Of a stretch of DNA of 53,995 nt, positions 34,282 through 43,639 are shown one piece after another. The stretch comes from Photorhabdus bodei (GTDB taxonomy: Bacteria; Pseudomonadota; Gammaproteobacteria; Enterobacterales; Enterobacteriaceae). The notes under the pieces were generated by a model. It saw nothing but the letters and a program-made list of their open reading frames with translations, ran no database searches and was not told the origin of the DNA. The stretch's first letter is position 1; each line of letters begins with the position of its first letter. Position numbers and translations under genes: made by a program. Where the stretch lies: contig NZ_NSCM01000030.1 of the NCBI RefSeq assembly GCF_003287735.1, positions 1-53,995 of the forward strand. Reading direction: 5' to 3'.

Positions 34282-35688
34282 TTAACTGTACAAACGTGTT
34301 CTACGTTTTTTTACAACTTGAAAACCGATAATTAAAACCATAAACCAGATAGGCGTGATGATTAATGCTTGGCGGGTATCATCCCGTAAAGTGAGTAATA
34401 TCAGAACAAATGCAAAAAATGCCAGACAGACCCATGACATGATAACACCCAATGGCATTTTATAGGTTGAAGCCTTATGTAATGCTGGGCGACGTTTTCG
34501 GTAAACCAAATATGAGCACAGGATCATGCTCCAAATAAACATAAATAGAATGGCTGAAACGGTAGTGACTAGGGTAAATACATGCATAACATCAGGAATT
34601 AAATAAATCAGCACTACACCACAGGATAAACATAAACAGGTGAAGATTAACCCTGATGCAGGAACGGAACGGCGTGAAAGGCGGCTGAATTGCCGTGGTG
34701 CGTCGCCTTCTTTTGCTAATCCAAATAGCATGCGGCTGGTGGAGAAAACCCCACTGTTTGCTGAAGAGGCGGCGGAGGTTAATACCACAAAGTTCACGAT
34801 ACTGGCGGCAGCGGGTAAACCGATTAGAACAAACAGCTCAACAAAAGGACTTTTATCTGCGATGATTGAACGCCACGGTGTGACTGACATAATAATTATC
34901 AGCGCCAGCACGTAGAAGGTGATAATACGAATCGGGATGGCATTAATGGCTCTGGGCAGCGATTTCATTGGATCTTTAGTTTCTGCGGCCGCTGTGCCTA
35001 CTAATTCAATGCCCACAAAGGCAAATATAGCTATCTGAAATCCGGCAAAAAATCCACTTAACCCTTTGGGAAAGAATCCACCATCATTCCATATATTTGC
35101 CAGTGAAGCGGTATGACCGGCTGGAGATTGAAAATGCATGCCAATCAGAACAGCACCTGTCACGATTAAAGCGATAATGGCAACGATTTTTATCATCGCG
35201 AACCAGAATTCCATTTCCCCGAATAATTTCACTGTAGCCAGATTCAGGGAGAGCAATAGTGAAACACAGAGTAGGGAAGTAAGCCATTGTGGAAAATCTG
35301 GTTGCCAATAGCTGATATAGGAAGTGATTGCGACTACATCGGCGATACCGGTAATGACCCAACAAAACCAATAAGTCCAGCCGACGAAAAAACCTGCCCA
35401 GGGCCCGAGCAAATCGGCGGAGAAATCACTGAATGATTTATAATTCAGGTTTGAAAGCAATAGTTCACCCATTGCGCGCATCACGAAGAACAGCATGAAA
35501 CCGATAATCATATAAACGAATATGATCGATGGTCCGGCGAGAGAGATTGTTTTCCCTGATCCCATAAACAGACCCGTGCCGATGGCGCCGCCAATAGCGA
35601 TAAGTTGTATATGCCGGTTGCTTAGATTACGTTGCAACTGCGTTTCCCCGGTTTTAGCGGAAAGTGAAGTGTGTATATTTTCTGCCAT
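34282..35688 (-). CDS. cycA: D-serine/D-alanine/glycine transporter CycA
   Basis: This 468-residue amino-acid permease has 12 membrane helices and is nearly identical to E. coli CycA in long blocks (NRHIQLIAIGGAIGTGLFMG, MRAMGELLLSNLNYKSFSDF). It imports glycine, D-alanine and D-serine by proton symport. It is a single gene with its own terminator. The dsdCXA locus 1.4 kb away uses one of its substrates. Confidence 0.95.
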   Translation of the reverse strand: MAENIHTSLSAKTGETQLQRNLSNRHIQLIAIGGAIGTGLFMGSGKTISLAGPSIIFVYMIIGFMLFFVMRAMGELLLSNLNYKSFSDFSADLLGPWAGFFVGWTYWFCWVITGIADVVAITSYISYWQPDFPQWLTSLLCVSLLLSLNLATVKLFGEMEFWFAMIKIVAIIALIVTGAVLIGMHFQSPAGHTASLANIWNDGGFFPKGLSGFFAGFQIAIFAFVGIELVGTAAAETKDPMKSLPRAINAIPIRIITFYVLALIIIMSVTPWRSIIADKSPFVELFVLIGLPAAASIVNFVVLTSAASSANSGVFSTSRMLFGLAKEGDAPRQFSRLSRRSVPASGLIFTCLCLSCGVVLIYLIPDVMHVFTLVTTVSAILFMFIWSMILCSYLVYRKRRPALHKASTYKMPLGVIMSWVCLAFFAFVLILLTLRDDTRQALIITPIWFMVLIIGFQVVKKRRTRLYS

Positions 35689-35940
35689 AGTATATAGTAT
35701 CCAATATTTTCTTAGGTAAATTGTTACGGCTCTTTAAGTGGCCTTATATATGATGATGTTTGCGAAAAATATTGTGACACAGATTACTATAGTAATAACA
35801 GTCTGATCTCACTTTAAAAACAAATTGGTTGCAATTTAACTTGTCAATGTTGTTGGAATTGAATGTGAATTATTCTTTTAGAAAAAAATAGTCATAATAT
35901 ATTGACGACAGCTTTGTGTAGAGGAATAATTACTTGTATT

Positions 35941-36016
35941 GGGTTGTTAGCTCAGTCGGCAGAGCAGTTGACTCTTAATCAATTGGTCCGGGGTTCGAGC
36001 CCCCGACAACCCACCA
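35941..36016 (+). tRNA. tRNA-Lys(CTT)
   Basis: A complete 76-nt cloverleaf: acceptor GGGTTGT/ACAACCC, D-arm GCTCAGTCGGCAGAGC, anticodon loop CTCTTAA (anticodon CTT), T-arm CGGGGTTCGAGCCCCCG and an encoded CCA. It decodes AAG. It stands alone between cycA and the porin gene. Confidence 0.95.
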
Positions 36017-36196
36017 AGTTAAGGCCAATCAAACGCGTTAATTATCGGCGGCTACTCATTGTTGATAAGCTTTCTTAAGTGAGGGTCAGGCTTTCTGGCA
36101 TGCAGAATTGAGTTAAGATTATTTCGATAAATCACCAAGATTGTCAATTTTGTGGAATATTCAACCCCGGTGATGATACATTGCTCATTAATTAAA

Positions 36197-36769
36197 TTAG
36201 AAACGATAGCCGACAGTTATATTAAAACCGTTAGTAGATAAATGATCTTTCTCATTTCCGTCTTTAATACTAAAACGGCTACCTTCATAACCGGCAGTAA
36301 TTGAGGTGTTGGTAGTTGGGTTGATAATAAAACCCGCGCCCCAACCTAAAGTGTTTTTGCTTACTGCTTCCTTTTCAATATATCTATCACTATAGCGAGG
36401 GGAAGGTCTATAGTGGGTGGAAGATTTTGCATTAATCCTGGATAATCCCAGTTGACCATATAAGCTAATATAATTATTAATCCTATAGGTCGGACCCGCC
36501 ATTAGGGAATAGTACTTAATATCACCTTTTGAGTGGTAATCCTTTGTTGTCTCTTTTTCATCTCCTTTAGCAAAGGTAAATGATGATAATAGCCCCCATT
36601 GATCATCAAGCTCATATCGGTAACTCAATGTTGCGCCATTTAGTGCGCTTACATCTTGTGGTTTCACATAGGCGTATCCGATTGAGGCTGTATGTTGTTC
36701 TGCTTGAGCAGGCAAAGTTATCGCGGATACAGAAAAGATAACTCCACAGCTTAATAACAATTTTTGCAT
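36197..36769 (-). CDS. OmpX/Ail/Lom-family outer membrane protein
   Basis: This 190-residue protein has a signal peptide (residues 1-23, cleavage after AQA), beta-strands of an 8-stranded barrel (HTASIGYAYVKP, YRINNYISLYGQLGLSR, GWGAGFIINP) and a C-terminal GYRF with aromatic terminal residue. Ail-type proteins contribute to adhesion or serum resistance; OmpX has a housekeeping role. The second extracellular loop (STHYRPSPRYSDRYIEKE) is long and basic. Which subgroup it belongs to is not clear. Confidence 0.88.
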   Translation of the reverse strand: MQKLLLSCGVIFSVSAITLPAQAEQHTASIGYAYVKPQDVSALNGATLSYRYELDDQWGLLSSFTFAKGDEKETTKDYHSKGDIKYYSLMAGPTYRINNYISLYGQLGLSRINAKSSTHYRPSPRYSDRYIEKEAVSKNTLGWGAGFIINPTTNTSITAGYEGSRFSIKDGNEKDHLSTNGFNITVGYRF

Positions 36770-37087
36770 TTCATTACACTCTATATACTTCTAAAATAAA
36801 CGACTTTATAACTCATTTAAACGATTTGCTTACTAGCAGTTGTGACTAATATCATAACTTACACCATTAGTATATATTTTTTGATTAAATTTAGATGTTA
36901 TTTTCAAATAATTACATTATTACTGAATTTTTAAGGATAGAAATAGTGATTATAGAAAAAACTACTAGAGCCAATAAATGATGGGATTGAAAGTACGGTA
37001 GAATCCATTGTTAGATTCTGTGGCGACTAACTGTCGCCACTTAAAATAGAGCAGGTTTGTTATATCCGTTAATGGTTGGCTATATTT
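36770..37087. other. Intergenic region upstream of the porin gene
   Basis: 318 bp, AT-rich, holding the porin promoter region and the dsdC 3' flank. No gene or strong hairpin is seen. Confidence 0.45.
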
Positions 37088-38026
37088 TTATTTATCTATA
37101 GTTGATTTTAGCCATTGGATAAAGGCGTTGACTTTCTCATTCTGTTGTTGAGGCAGGGTACAGGTATAGTAATATTGTTGACATAATACTTCAGTGTTGG
37201 GAAAGGGGGCGACTAATTCATTGTTTTCAATTTTTTCCCAAATCATATTTTTTCTTCCCATTGCAACACCTGCATGGTGTATTGCAGCCACGGCAGCTAA
37301 ATCGGAACGATCAAAGACAATACACTTTTGTGATGGCTCCAGTGTCATGTCAAAGTGTTCTGCCCAAGTATTCCACTCTTTGGTATCAGAATCGTAGCTC
37401 CATGCTTGTTTATCATGCAATAGTGTGCAGTATCGTAAATTATCAATATTTCCCATTAGATTATGTTGTTCGGCATACTGCGGGCTACAGACCGGGGTAA
37501 TATACTCACTCATCAGATATTGATGTGATAATTCGTTGGATATAATATCATCAAAATAGATCGCAAGATCGATACCATAACCGCGGAAATTCACATTTTC
37601 ATTACCGACTAAAATGTTCAGGTTAATGGATGGATATAGCTGATTAAAATCAGCTAATTTAGGCACTAGCCAGCATTGAGTAAAGGTTGGGCGGGAGTAA
37701 ATAGTCAGGTTACCCGATAACTCTTGATTTTTTATTTCCAGAATTTCCTGATTTAGGTGTTCCAGCGTTGATTTAATTGTCCAAAATAAACGCTTTCCTT
37801 CACAAGTTAATTCAATTTTTCTGTGAAAACGTTGGAACAGTTTGAATCCTAACTCTTGTTCCAGAGAACTGATTCGATGGCTGACCGCACTGGCAGTGAT
37901 AGCTAATTCGTCAGCAGCCAGAACAAAAGAGCCGTGACGAGCGGCTATCTCAAATGTATGCAGCTTTGATAACTGGCTTCCATTGAGTAACTTATTCACA
38001 ACCATGAAATTATCATCTGTGTACAT
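37088..38026 (-). CDS. dsdC: D-serine catabolism activator DsdC
   Basis: This 312-residue LysR-type regulator is collinear with E. coli DsdC (LLNGSQLSKLHTFEIAARHG, LTIYSRPTFTQCWLVPKLAD). It has an N-terminal winged HTH (about residues 18-75) and a periplasmic-binding-like effector domain. It activates dsdXA with D-serine. It is divergent from dsdX; the operator should lie in the 241-bp gap. Confidence 0.94.
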   Translation of the reverse strand: MYTDDNFMVVNKLLNGSQLSKLHTFEIAARHGSFVLAADELAITASAVSHRISSLEQELGFKLFQRFHRKIELTCEGKRLFWTIKSTLEHLNQEILEIKNQELSGNLTIYSRPTFTQCWLVPKLADFNQLYPSINLNILVGNENVNFRGYGIDLAIYFDDIISNELSHQYLMSEYITPVCSPQYAEQHNLMGNIDNLRYCTLLHDKQAWSYDSDTKEWNTWAEHFDMTLEPSQKCIVFDRSDLAAVAAIHHAGVAMGRKNMIWEKIENNELVAPFPNTEVLCQQYYYTCTLPQQQNEKVNAFIQWLKSTIDK

Positions 38027-38267
38027 ATTTATCGTGTTTCTAGTTCATCGACGACGGATAATATAACCGTATCATTAAGGCGGTATGTTTCAGATAGTTT
38101 TAGTGATTTAAATCGCAAATAAAGTGAAAATTTTGATCGGTATCACTGAATTGGCTCAATCTGATTCATGCATGGCTATGTATTAATCATTTGTCAAAAA
38201 TTGAATATTCATATTCAATAATGAAAATTCGTGTGACGAACAAAGGTTAACTGTGGGGAATGATTAA

Positions 38268-39605
38268 GTGGATTCACAACCTTGGGTGATTGGTACGTTA
38301 CTCACAAGTATTGTGTTAATTGTATTTACGATAATTAAATTAAAGATTCACCCTTTTCTTGCTCTATTGTTAGCCAGTTTTTATGTCGGTGCTTTAATGG
38401 GAATGAACCCTGTTGAAATGGTGAGCGCCATTCAAGGGGGAATCGGGGATACGTTAGGTTTTTTAGCCGTAGTGATTGGTCTGGGGACCATTCTTGGTAA
38501 GATGATGGAGATATCCGGCGCGGCAGAGCGTATTGGTATCACATTGCAAAAATGTCGATGGCTGTCACCTGATATCATTATGGTACTGATTGGTCTGGTT
38601 TGTGGTATTACGCTGTTTGTCGAAGTCGGGGTGGTATTGTTAATTCCACTGGCATTTTCTATTGCCAGGAAAACCAATACGTCACTGCTGAAATTAGCGA
38701 TCCCATTATGTACAGCGTTGATGGCGGTTCACTGTATTGTTCCTCCACACCCGGCTGCATTATATGTGACGAATAAACTAGGTGCGGATATTGGCTCGGT
38801 GATTATTTATGGGCTGATAGTTGGCCTGTTTGCAGCTTTGGTGGGTGGTCCATTATTTCAGAAACTTCTCGGTAGCCGTCTGCCTTTTAAATCGGTTCCG
38901 GCTGAATTTTCTGAAATTGCAGTTCGTAAAGAAGAGAATTTACCCTCTTTAGGCATGACATTGTTTACTGTGTTATTGCCAATTGGGTTAATGTTGTTTA
39001 AAACGGCTGCTGAATTAAATATGGAAAAAGGTACCACGTTTTATACGGTGCTGGAATTTATTGGTAATCCTATTACAGCCATGTTCATTGCCGCGTTTGT
39101 TGCCTATTACACCTTGGGCATCAAGCAAAATATGGGAATGAGTACGCTGTTGACGAAAACGGAAGATTGTTTCTCTTCTATCGCCAATATTTTATTAATT
39201 ATCGGCGCGGGTGGAGCATTTAATAGTATTTTAAAAGTCAGTGGCCTTAGTGATACATTGGCTGTTATTTTGTCGAATCTGGATATGCACCCAATTCTTT
39301 TGTCTTGGTTGGTTGCCATTATTTTGCATGCGGCGGTTGGTTCAGCAACAGTCGCAATGATGGGGGCAACAGCGATTGTTTCGCCTATGCTGCCGCTATA
39401 TCCAGATATTAGCCTTGAAATCATTACATTGGCTATTGGTTCTGGTGCTATCGGCTGTACTATTGTGACTGATTCACTGTTTTGGTTGGTTAGGCAATAT
39501 TGCGGAACAACGCTCAGTGAAACTTTTAAGTATTATACAACCGCAACATTTATTGCCTCTGTGGTTGCGTTGGCTGGGACGTTTCTTCTTTCTACCATCG
39601 TGTAA
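38268..39605 (+). CDS. dsdX: D-serine permease DsdX
   Basis: This 445-residue GntP-family transporter has about 12 membrane helices and is close to E. coli DsdX throughout (GNPITAMFIAAFVAYYTLGI, LHAAVGSATVAMMGATAIV). It imports D-serine. The start is GTG at 38268 with GGGGA 8 nt upstream, in agreement with the start of relatives. The end of the gene carries a 17-bp tandem duplication (39592-39608/39609-39625) that spans the stop. Confidence 0.95.
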   Translation: MDSQPWVIGTLLTSIVLIVFTIIKLKIHPFLALLLASFYVGALMGMNPVEMVSAIQGGIGDTLGFLAVVIGLGTILGKMMEISGAAERIGITLQKCRWLSPDIIMVLIGLVCGITLFVEVGVVLLIPLAFSIARKTNTSLLKLAIPLCTALMAVHCIVPPHPAALYVTNKLGADIGSVIIYGLIVGLFAALVGGPLFQKLLGSRLPFKSVPAEFSEIAVRKEENLPSLGMTLFTVLLPIGLMLFKTAAELNMEKGTTFYTVLEFIGNPITAMFIAAFVAYYTLGIKQNMGMSTLLTKTEDCFSSIANILLIIGAGGAFNSILKVSGLSDTLAVILSNLDMHPILLSWLVAIILHAAVGSATVAMMGATAIVSPMLPLYPDISLEIITLAIGSGAIGCTIVTDSLFWLVRQYCGTTLSETFKYYTTATFIASVVALAGTFLLSTIV

Positions 39606-39896
39606 TGGCTACCATTATGTAATGGAAAGAAGTAACCGCTCAGCTTGAAAAATAATAATAAGAAGTGCGGAGTGTCAATACCAGGGAAGCCTATAAAATA
39701 GGCAGATTTATATCTAAAATAATAAACAAGATAAACATTAACGTAGTGATCAAAATAAGGGGAAGATAAAAAATAAAGTATGATGTGCTGATATTTATAG
39801 GAAGTTACAGTAAATATAATAAGAAATTCTAATAATCAAAAAAGCAAGAGTTGTTTTTACATACCAGGGAAACACTCATCTTGGGTTAATACATAT
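39606..39896. other. Long dsdX-dsdA spacer
   Basis: 291 bp where close relatives have a spacer of only tens of bases. AT-rich; the phrase ATACCAGGGAA occurs twice (about 39680 and 39861). No gene. It may contain a separate dsdA promoter. Confidence 0.4.
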
Positions 39897-41228
39897 ATGA
39901 AAAGTACTGAAATTCAACAATTACTAAATGAACATCCGTTAGTAAAAAATTTGATGGAATTAGAGGAAATCTTCTGGCTTAACCCTTGTAATACCACCTT
40001 GAAAGAGGGATTGCCTTTTGTCGGTTTGGGCGCTGATGATGTTGAGGATGCTGAAGCACGCTTGGATCGTTTTGCGTCTTATTTATGTAAAGCTTTTCCG
40101 GAAACCGCCGTCACACATGGCATTATTGAATCAGAAATAGTGGCTATACCTACGATGCAAAAAACACTGGAGCAACATTATGGTGTGGGTATCACAGGGA
40201 GCATTTTGCTTAAAAAAGATAGCCACTTGCCCATTTCCGGTTCGATTAAAGCCCGTGGTGGAATTTATGAAGTGTTAACTCACGCGGAAAAATTGGCATT
40301 ACAGGCGGGGTTGCTTTCTGAAAACGATGATTACAGCAAACTGTTTTCAGAAGAGTTTAGACAGTTCTTTAATCAATACAGCATTGCTGTAGGTTCTACC
40401 GGCAATTTGGGGCTGTCCATTGGTATTGTCAGTGCAAAATTGGGCTTTAATGTCAGCGTGCATATGTCTGCCGATGCTCGTGAATGGAAGAAGCAAAAGC
40501 TACGTTCACATGGGGTCAATGTCGTGGAACATGAGCTAGATTATGGGGTAGCCGTGGCCCGAGGGCGTAAAGAAGCCGAATCTGCTCCTAACTGTTTCTT
40601 TATTGACGATGAAAACTCCCAAACGTTGTTTCTGGGATACTCTGTCGCAGGTGGACGGGTAAAGGCGCAGTTTGAGCAGATGAATATTGTGGTTGATGAA
40701 GATCACCCATTATTCGTTTATTTGCCGTGTGGTGTCGGTGGCGGTCCTGGTGGTGTTGCATTTGGATTGAAACTGGCTTTTGGTGATCATGTGCACTGCA
40801 TTTTTGCTGAACCGACCCATTCTCCCAGTATGTTGTTGGGGGTATATACTGGTTTGCATGACAATATTTGCGTGCAGGATATCGGAATCGACAATATCAC
40901 TGCTGCTGATGGTCTTGCGGTAGGCAGGGCTTCTGGCTTTGTTGGGCGCGCTATGGAACGTTTGCTGGATGGATTTTATACTGTTCAAGATCAGGAAATG
41001 TATAATCTGTTGGGTTTACTGGATCGTGATGAAGGTATCCGGTTAGAGCCTTCGGCGTTAGTTGGGATGGCGGGTCCTGCTCGTGTGAGTGGAAACCTTG
41101 ATTACCTGAACAATAAGAACCTTTCAGCAGAAAAGATGAAACAGGCTACGCATTTGGTTTGGGCAACCGGCGGTGGTATGGTGCCCGATGATGAAATGAC
41201 AAAATATTTGGCGACAGCCAAAATCTAA
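39897..41228 (+). CDS. dsdA: D-serine dehydratase DsdA
   Basis: This 443-residue PLP enzyme has the Schiff-base lysine K118 in PISGSIKARGG and the glycine-rich phosphate loop (PCGVGGGPGGVAFG). It deaminates D-serine to pyruvate and ammonia, detoxifying it and allowing growth on it. It lies downstream of dsdX. The ribosome site before the ATG is weak. Confidence 0.97.
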   Translation: MKSTEIQQLLNEHPLVKNLMELEEIFWLNPCNTTLKEGLPFVGLGADDVEDAEARLDRFASYLCKAFPETAVTHGIIESEIVAIPTMQKTLEQHYGVGITGSILLKKDSHLPISGSIKARGGIYEVLTHAEKLALQAGLLSENDDYSKLFSEEFRQFFNQYSIAVGSTGNLGLSIGIVSAKLGFNVSVHMSADAREWKKQKLRSHGVNVVEHELDYGVAVARGRKEAESAPNCFFIDDENSQTLFLGYSVAGGRVKAQFEQMNIVVDEDHPLFVYLPCGVGGGPGGVAFGLKLAFGDHVHCIFAEPTHSPSMLLGVYTGLHDNICVQDIGIDNITAADGLAVGRASGFVGRAMERLLDGFYTVQDQEMYNLLGLLDRDEGIRLEPSALVGMAGPARVSGNLDYLNNKNLSAEKMKQATHLVWATGGGMVPDDEMTKYLATAKI

Positions 41229-41371
41229 TTGGTCTTTTTCACAGGGGTAATCCGGTTGCCAGTATCTGGTTTATCAGGTTCAATATCCTGCTGGCCTCCA
41301 GGTTATTACTGAAAAACGCGTTGATTTGGTTTCCTACTCTGAAAAGTCATCTCCTTAATGTTTTTCAAGTG

Positions 41372-41400
41372 ATATTCCCGCCAACGGTTGGCGGGAATAT
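41372..41400. terminator. Perfect hairpin between convergent dsdA and PLD genes
   Basis: A 14-bp perfect inverted repeat (41372-41385/41387-41400) centred on one base. There is no strong T-run on either side. Its position, 22 bp from the PLD stop, suits a shared terminator. Confidence 0.6.
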
Positions 41401-41422
41401 ATCAGTACATTTGTTACTAACA

Positions 41423-43144
41423 TCAAACATTTTTGTAATTAAATGAATGTATTCCTGAATATTTCCACAACGGTTCCCAGTAGGATTCTATGAAAGCTTT
41501 CACCGCATCTTCTCCCTCAATAAGATAGTTGAACTCCGAAAGATACCCCGGATAGAGATTATCAGAACCAACCACGTAGAGTTCATCATCAATTATTGTT
41601 ACTTTTGCATGATTCCCAGGAGCAGGGGGAACTTTGGGATATACCGGACCACTTGCTTTAATTAAGGATCGGAATGGGCGTCCTATAGCACCTATCTGTG
41701 GAGGTCTTTCAGAAAGAGACGGTTCTTTTAGCGTAGCAGTATAAGAATTTTCATCCGGGGTTGGCCATCTGTATGTAGTACCTTCAATCAAAAGATCTTC
41801 AGGTACTTTGTCTGTAAAGAAAAAAGGGGCAACCTCAATTCTTTTCAGTGCGGCTTGCCTGATTCCATCCGGATCTTCCAGCTTCTCATCGGTATGCTCA
41901 TCATGTGTCAAATAGTATTTAAATATTTCAAACGTTCTTTTGGCTCCAGAACCAAAAGAATATTGATCACCAGCCGCACCTGCTGCTGCATCAAGTGGCG
42001 ATACAACAATTTGAACTTCCAGTTCGGGGTTGGAAAGTAATGCTTCGATCAACCATCGGCACACATGATGATCTCGCCATTGTTTTTTCCATGCACTGAC
42101 AAGATCCTGTTGGGACATGCGGATTTTTTTCTTTGCATTCTTTATTATAAACTCTTTCATTATTTCGGAGCCTTTTTTATAATCCGTTCGCATATCAGGC
42201 CCAGACCAATATTTACCTACGGATAATATCCTGCTTGTTTTCTTATATTCTGGGTCCTTGGGTGGATTTTTTAGGCATTCTTCTTTTTTTCTGTCTATAT
42301 ATTCAGTAATGTGCTCTTTTTTTAATGGATCTGCCGGCTTTCCCACAATACCATTTGCATTAACCCATCGATTTTCATCTATATCAAAGAATTCTTTAGT
42401 TAAGAGGTCTGTATCAGCCTCCCACATGTTATTTAAAAATAATTGTGAGCTTAATGATGCCGTTCCTATAACTTTAACAGAGACATCATGAACTGGAGGG
42501 TAGTTTTTAAAAAGATCCATATTTAAATTATGGCCCCCGACAAATGACTCAATTCCATCAACTGCGATAATTTTTGTATGATTCCATGTCATTCTGGTAT
42601 CATCTTCTGGGAACATTTCTTCTGGCAGCACTTTCTTCTCTAATGATACTTTAAGTCCGTCTACTATCCTGTAAAACCGACCAATCCATATTTCAGGTAT
42701 ACACTCCCAATGATCTCTCCTTTCTTGAATTAATTTAATAATATCATTCTTCAATGCCAGATATTCAGGGGTACCTTCAAAGTATGAATTCACACCGTTT
42801 AACAAAGATGTCGGTGTTTGAGCGAATAAGAATCTTATTTGAGTTCTGTCCTTCCTGTCTATTTTTTTGGTAAATGCGCGATCAATAGCTGATAGGATAA
42901 CTTTTCTCCACTCTGCATCCGGGGCATTCAAGGAGGAAATATCGCAGCGATAACGCATGTTTTCCAGAATGCTTACAATAGCCTCTTCAAATTCCACTGC
43001 TCTTTTAACCGCCTGTGGCATTATCTCTTTTCCAAAAGGAAGCCCCCATATTTTGGGAGTATCAAATATTTTTACATAGTTGATTTCACTTGTTTTATTA
43101 AAGTAACCGTCCAGTTTTTTTTGTAAACCATCCAATAAATTCAT
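41423..43144 (-). CDS. Phospholipase D-superfamily protein (Ymt-like)
   Basis: This 573-residue protein has two HKD catalytic motifs: H189-T-K191...D196 followed by FVGGHNLN, and H512-A-K514...D519 followed by VVGSDNLYP. The architecture, with about 320 residues between the motifs and no signal peptide, resembles Yersinia murine toxin and T6SS-delivered PLD effectors. It would hydrolyse phosphodiester bonds of phospholipids. The start at 43144 has GGAGG at 8 nt; an upstream frame start has none. It stands alone, without vgrG or an obvious immunity gene, and is convergent with dsdA. Secretion by T6SS is inference. Confidence 0.85.
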   Translation of the reverse strand: MNLLDGLQKKLDGYFNKTSEINYVKIFDTPKIWGLPFGKEIMPQAVKRAVEFEEAIVSILENMRYRCDISSLNAPDAEWRKVILSAIDRAFTKKIDRKDRTQIRFLFAQTPTSLLNGVNSYFEGTPEYLALKNDIIKLIQERRDHWECIPEIWIGRFYRIVDGLKVSLEKKVLPEEMFPEDDTRMTWNHTKIIAVDGIESFVGGHNLNMDLFKNYPPVHDVSVKVIGTASLSSQLFLNNMWEADTDLLTKEFFDIDENRWVNANGIVGKPADPLKKEHITEYIDRKKEECLKNPPKDPEYKKTSRILSVGKYWSGPDMRTDYKKGSEIMKEFIIKNAKKKIRMSQQDLVSAWKKQWRDHHVCRWLIEALLSNPELEVQIVVSPLDAAAGAAGDQYSFGSGAKRTFEIFKYYLTHDEHTDEKLEDPDGIRQAALKRIEVAPFFFTDKVPEDLLIEGTTYRWPTPDENSYTATLKEPSLSERPPQIGAIGRPFRSLIKASGPVYPKVPPAPGNHAKVTIIDDELYVVGSDNLYPGYLSEFNYLIEGEDAVKAFIESYWEPLWKYSGIHSFNYKNV

Positions 43145-43497
43145 ATATACATCCTCCAAGCAACAATTTTTTACATATCAACCAACAGCCTGCCAGCATC
43201 AGGTAAGCTATTTATAATCATAATCAATTTTTGAGGAGGGGAAGTTAAAAAAGATAGAACCGACTTCGCATTTTTAAAGGGGAGATAAATCGATTTTTCT
43301 GAGTCATAGATCCGTAATTCAGGCGATATAAACAATTCAATGAAGCCTAAACTTGGGCTAAGATTGGCCGCGATAACCCTGATTTGCCGTACTCTTTTAT
43401 CCTTGATTCTTTACTGGCAAAAAGCGAAGTCAATAGCGGTAAGGTGTCGCGTTATGTCAGAAGGACAAAAAGATCCAAAGATTGAAGTTTATTAATC
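43145..43497. other. Spacer upstream of PLD, no gene seen
   Basis: 353 bp between the divergent PLD and reductase genes. No coding frame or repeat was recognised apart from the ERIC that follows. Confidence 0.45.
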
Positions 43498-43624
43498 TAT
43501 ACCCTATGGATTTCAAGATGCATCGCGACGGCAAGGGAGTGAATCCCCGGGAGCATAGGTAACGATGTGACCGGGGTGAGCGAGTGCCGCCAACAAAGAG
43601 GCAACTTGAAGGATAACGGGTATA
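43498..43624 (-). repeat. ERIC element upstream of the reductase gene
   Basis: A complete ERIC in reverse orientation, ending 15 bp before the start codon of the next gene. Confidence 0.92.
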
Positions 43625-43639
43625 TATGAGAGAAAAAAT

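Noticed and set aside
34135..34335. 66-residue ORF starting MRFVWNHGLK
   Set aside because: Its start is internal TnpB sequence and the rest is noise running over the cycA terminator.
3306..43624. ERIC elements as insertion sequences
   Set aside because: They encode no transposase, are about 127 bp, palindromic and show no target duplications; they fit the known ERIC family.
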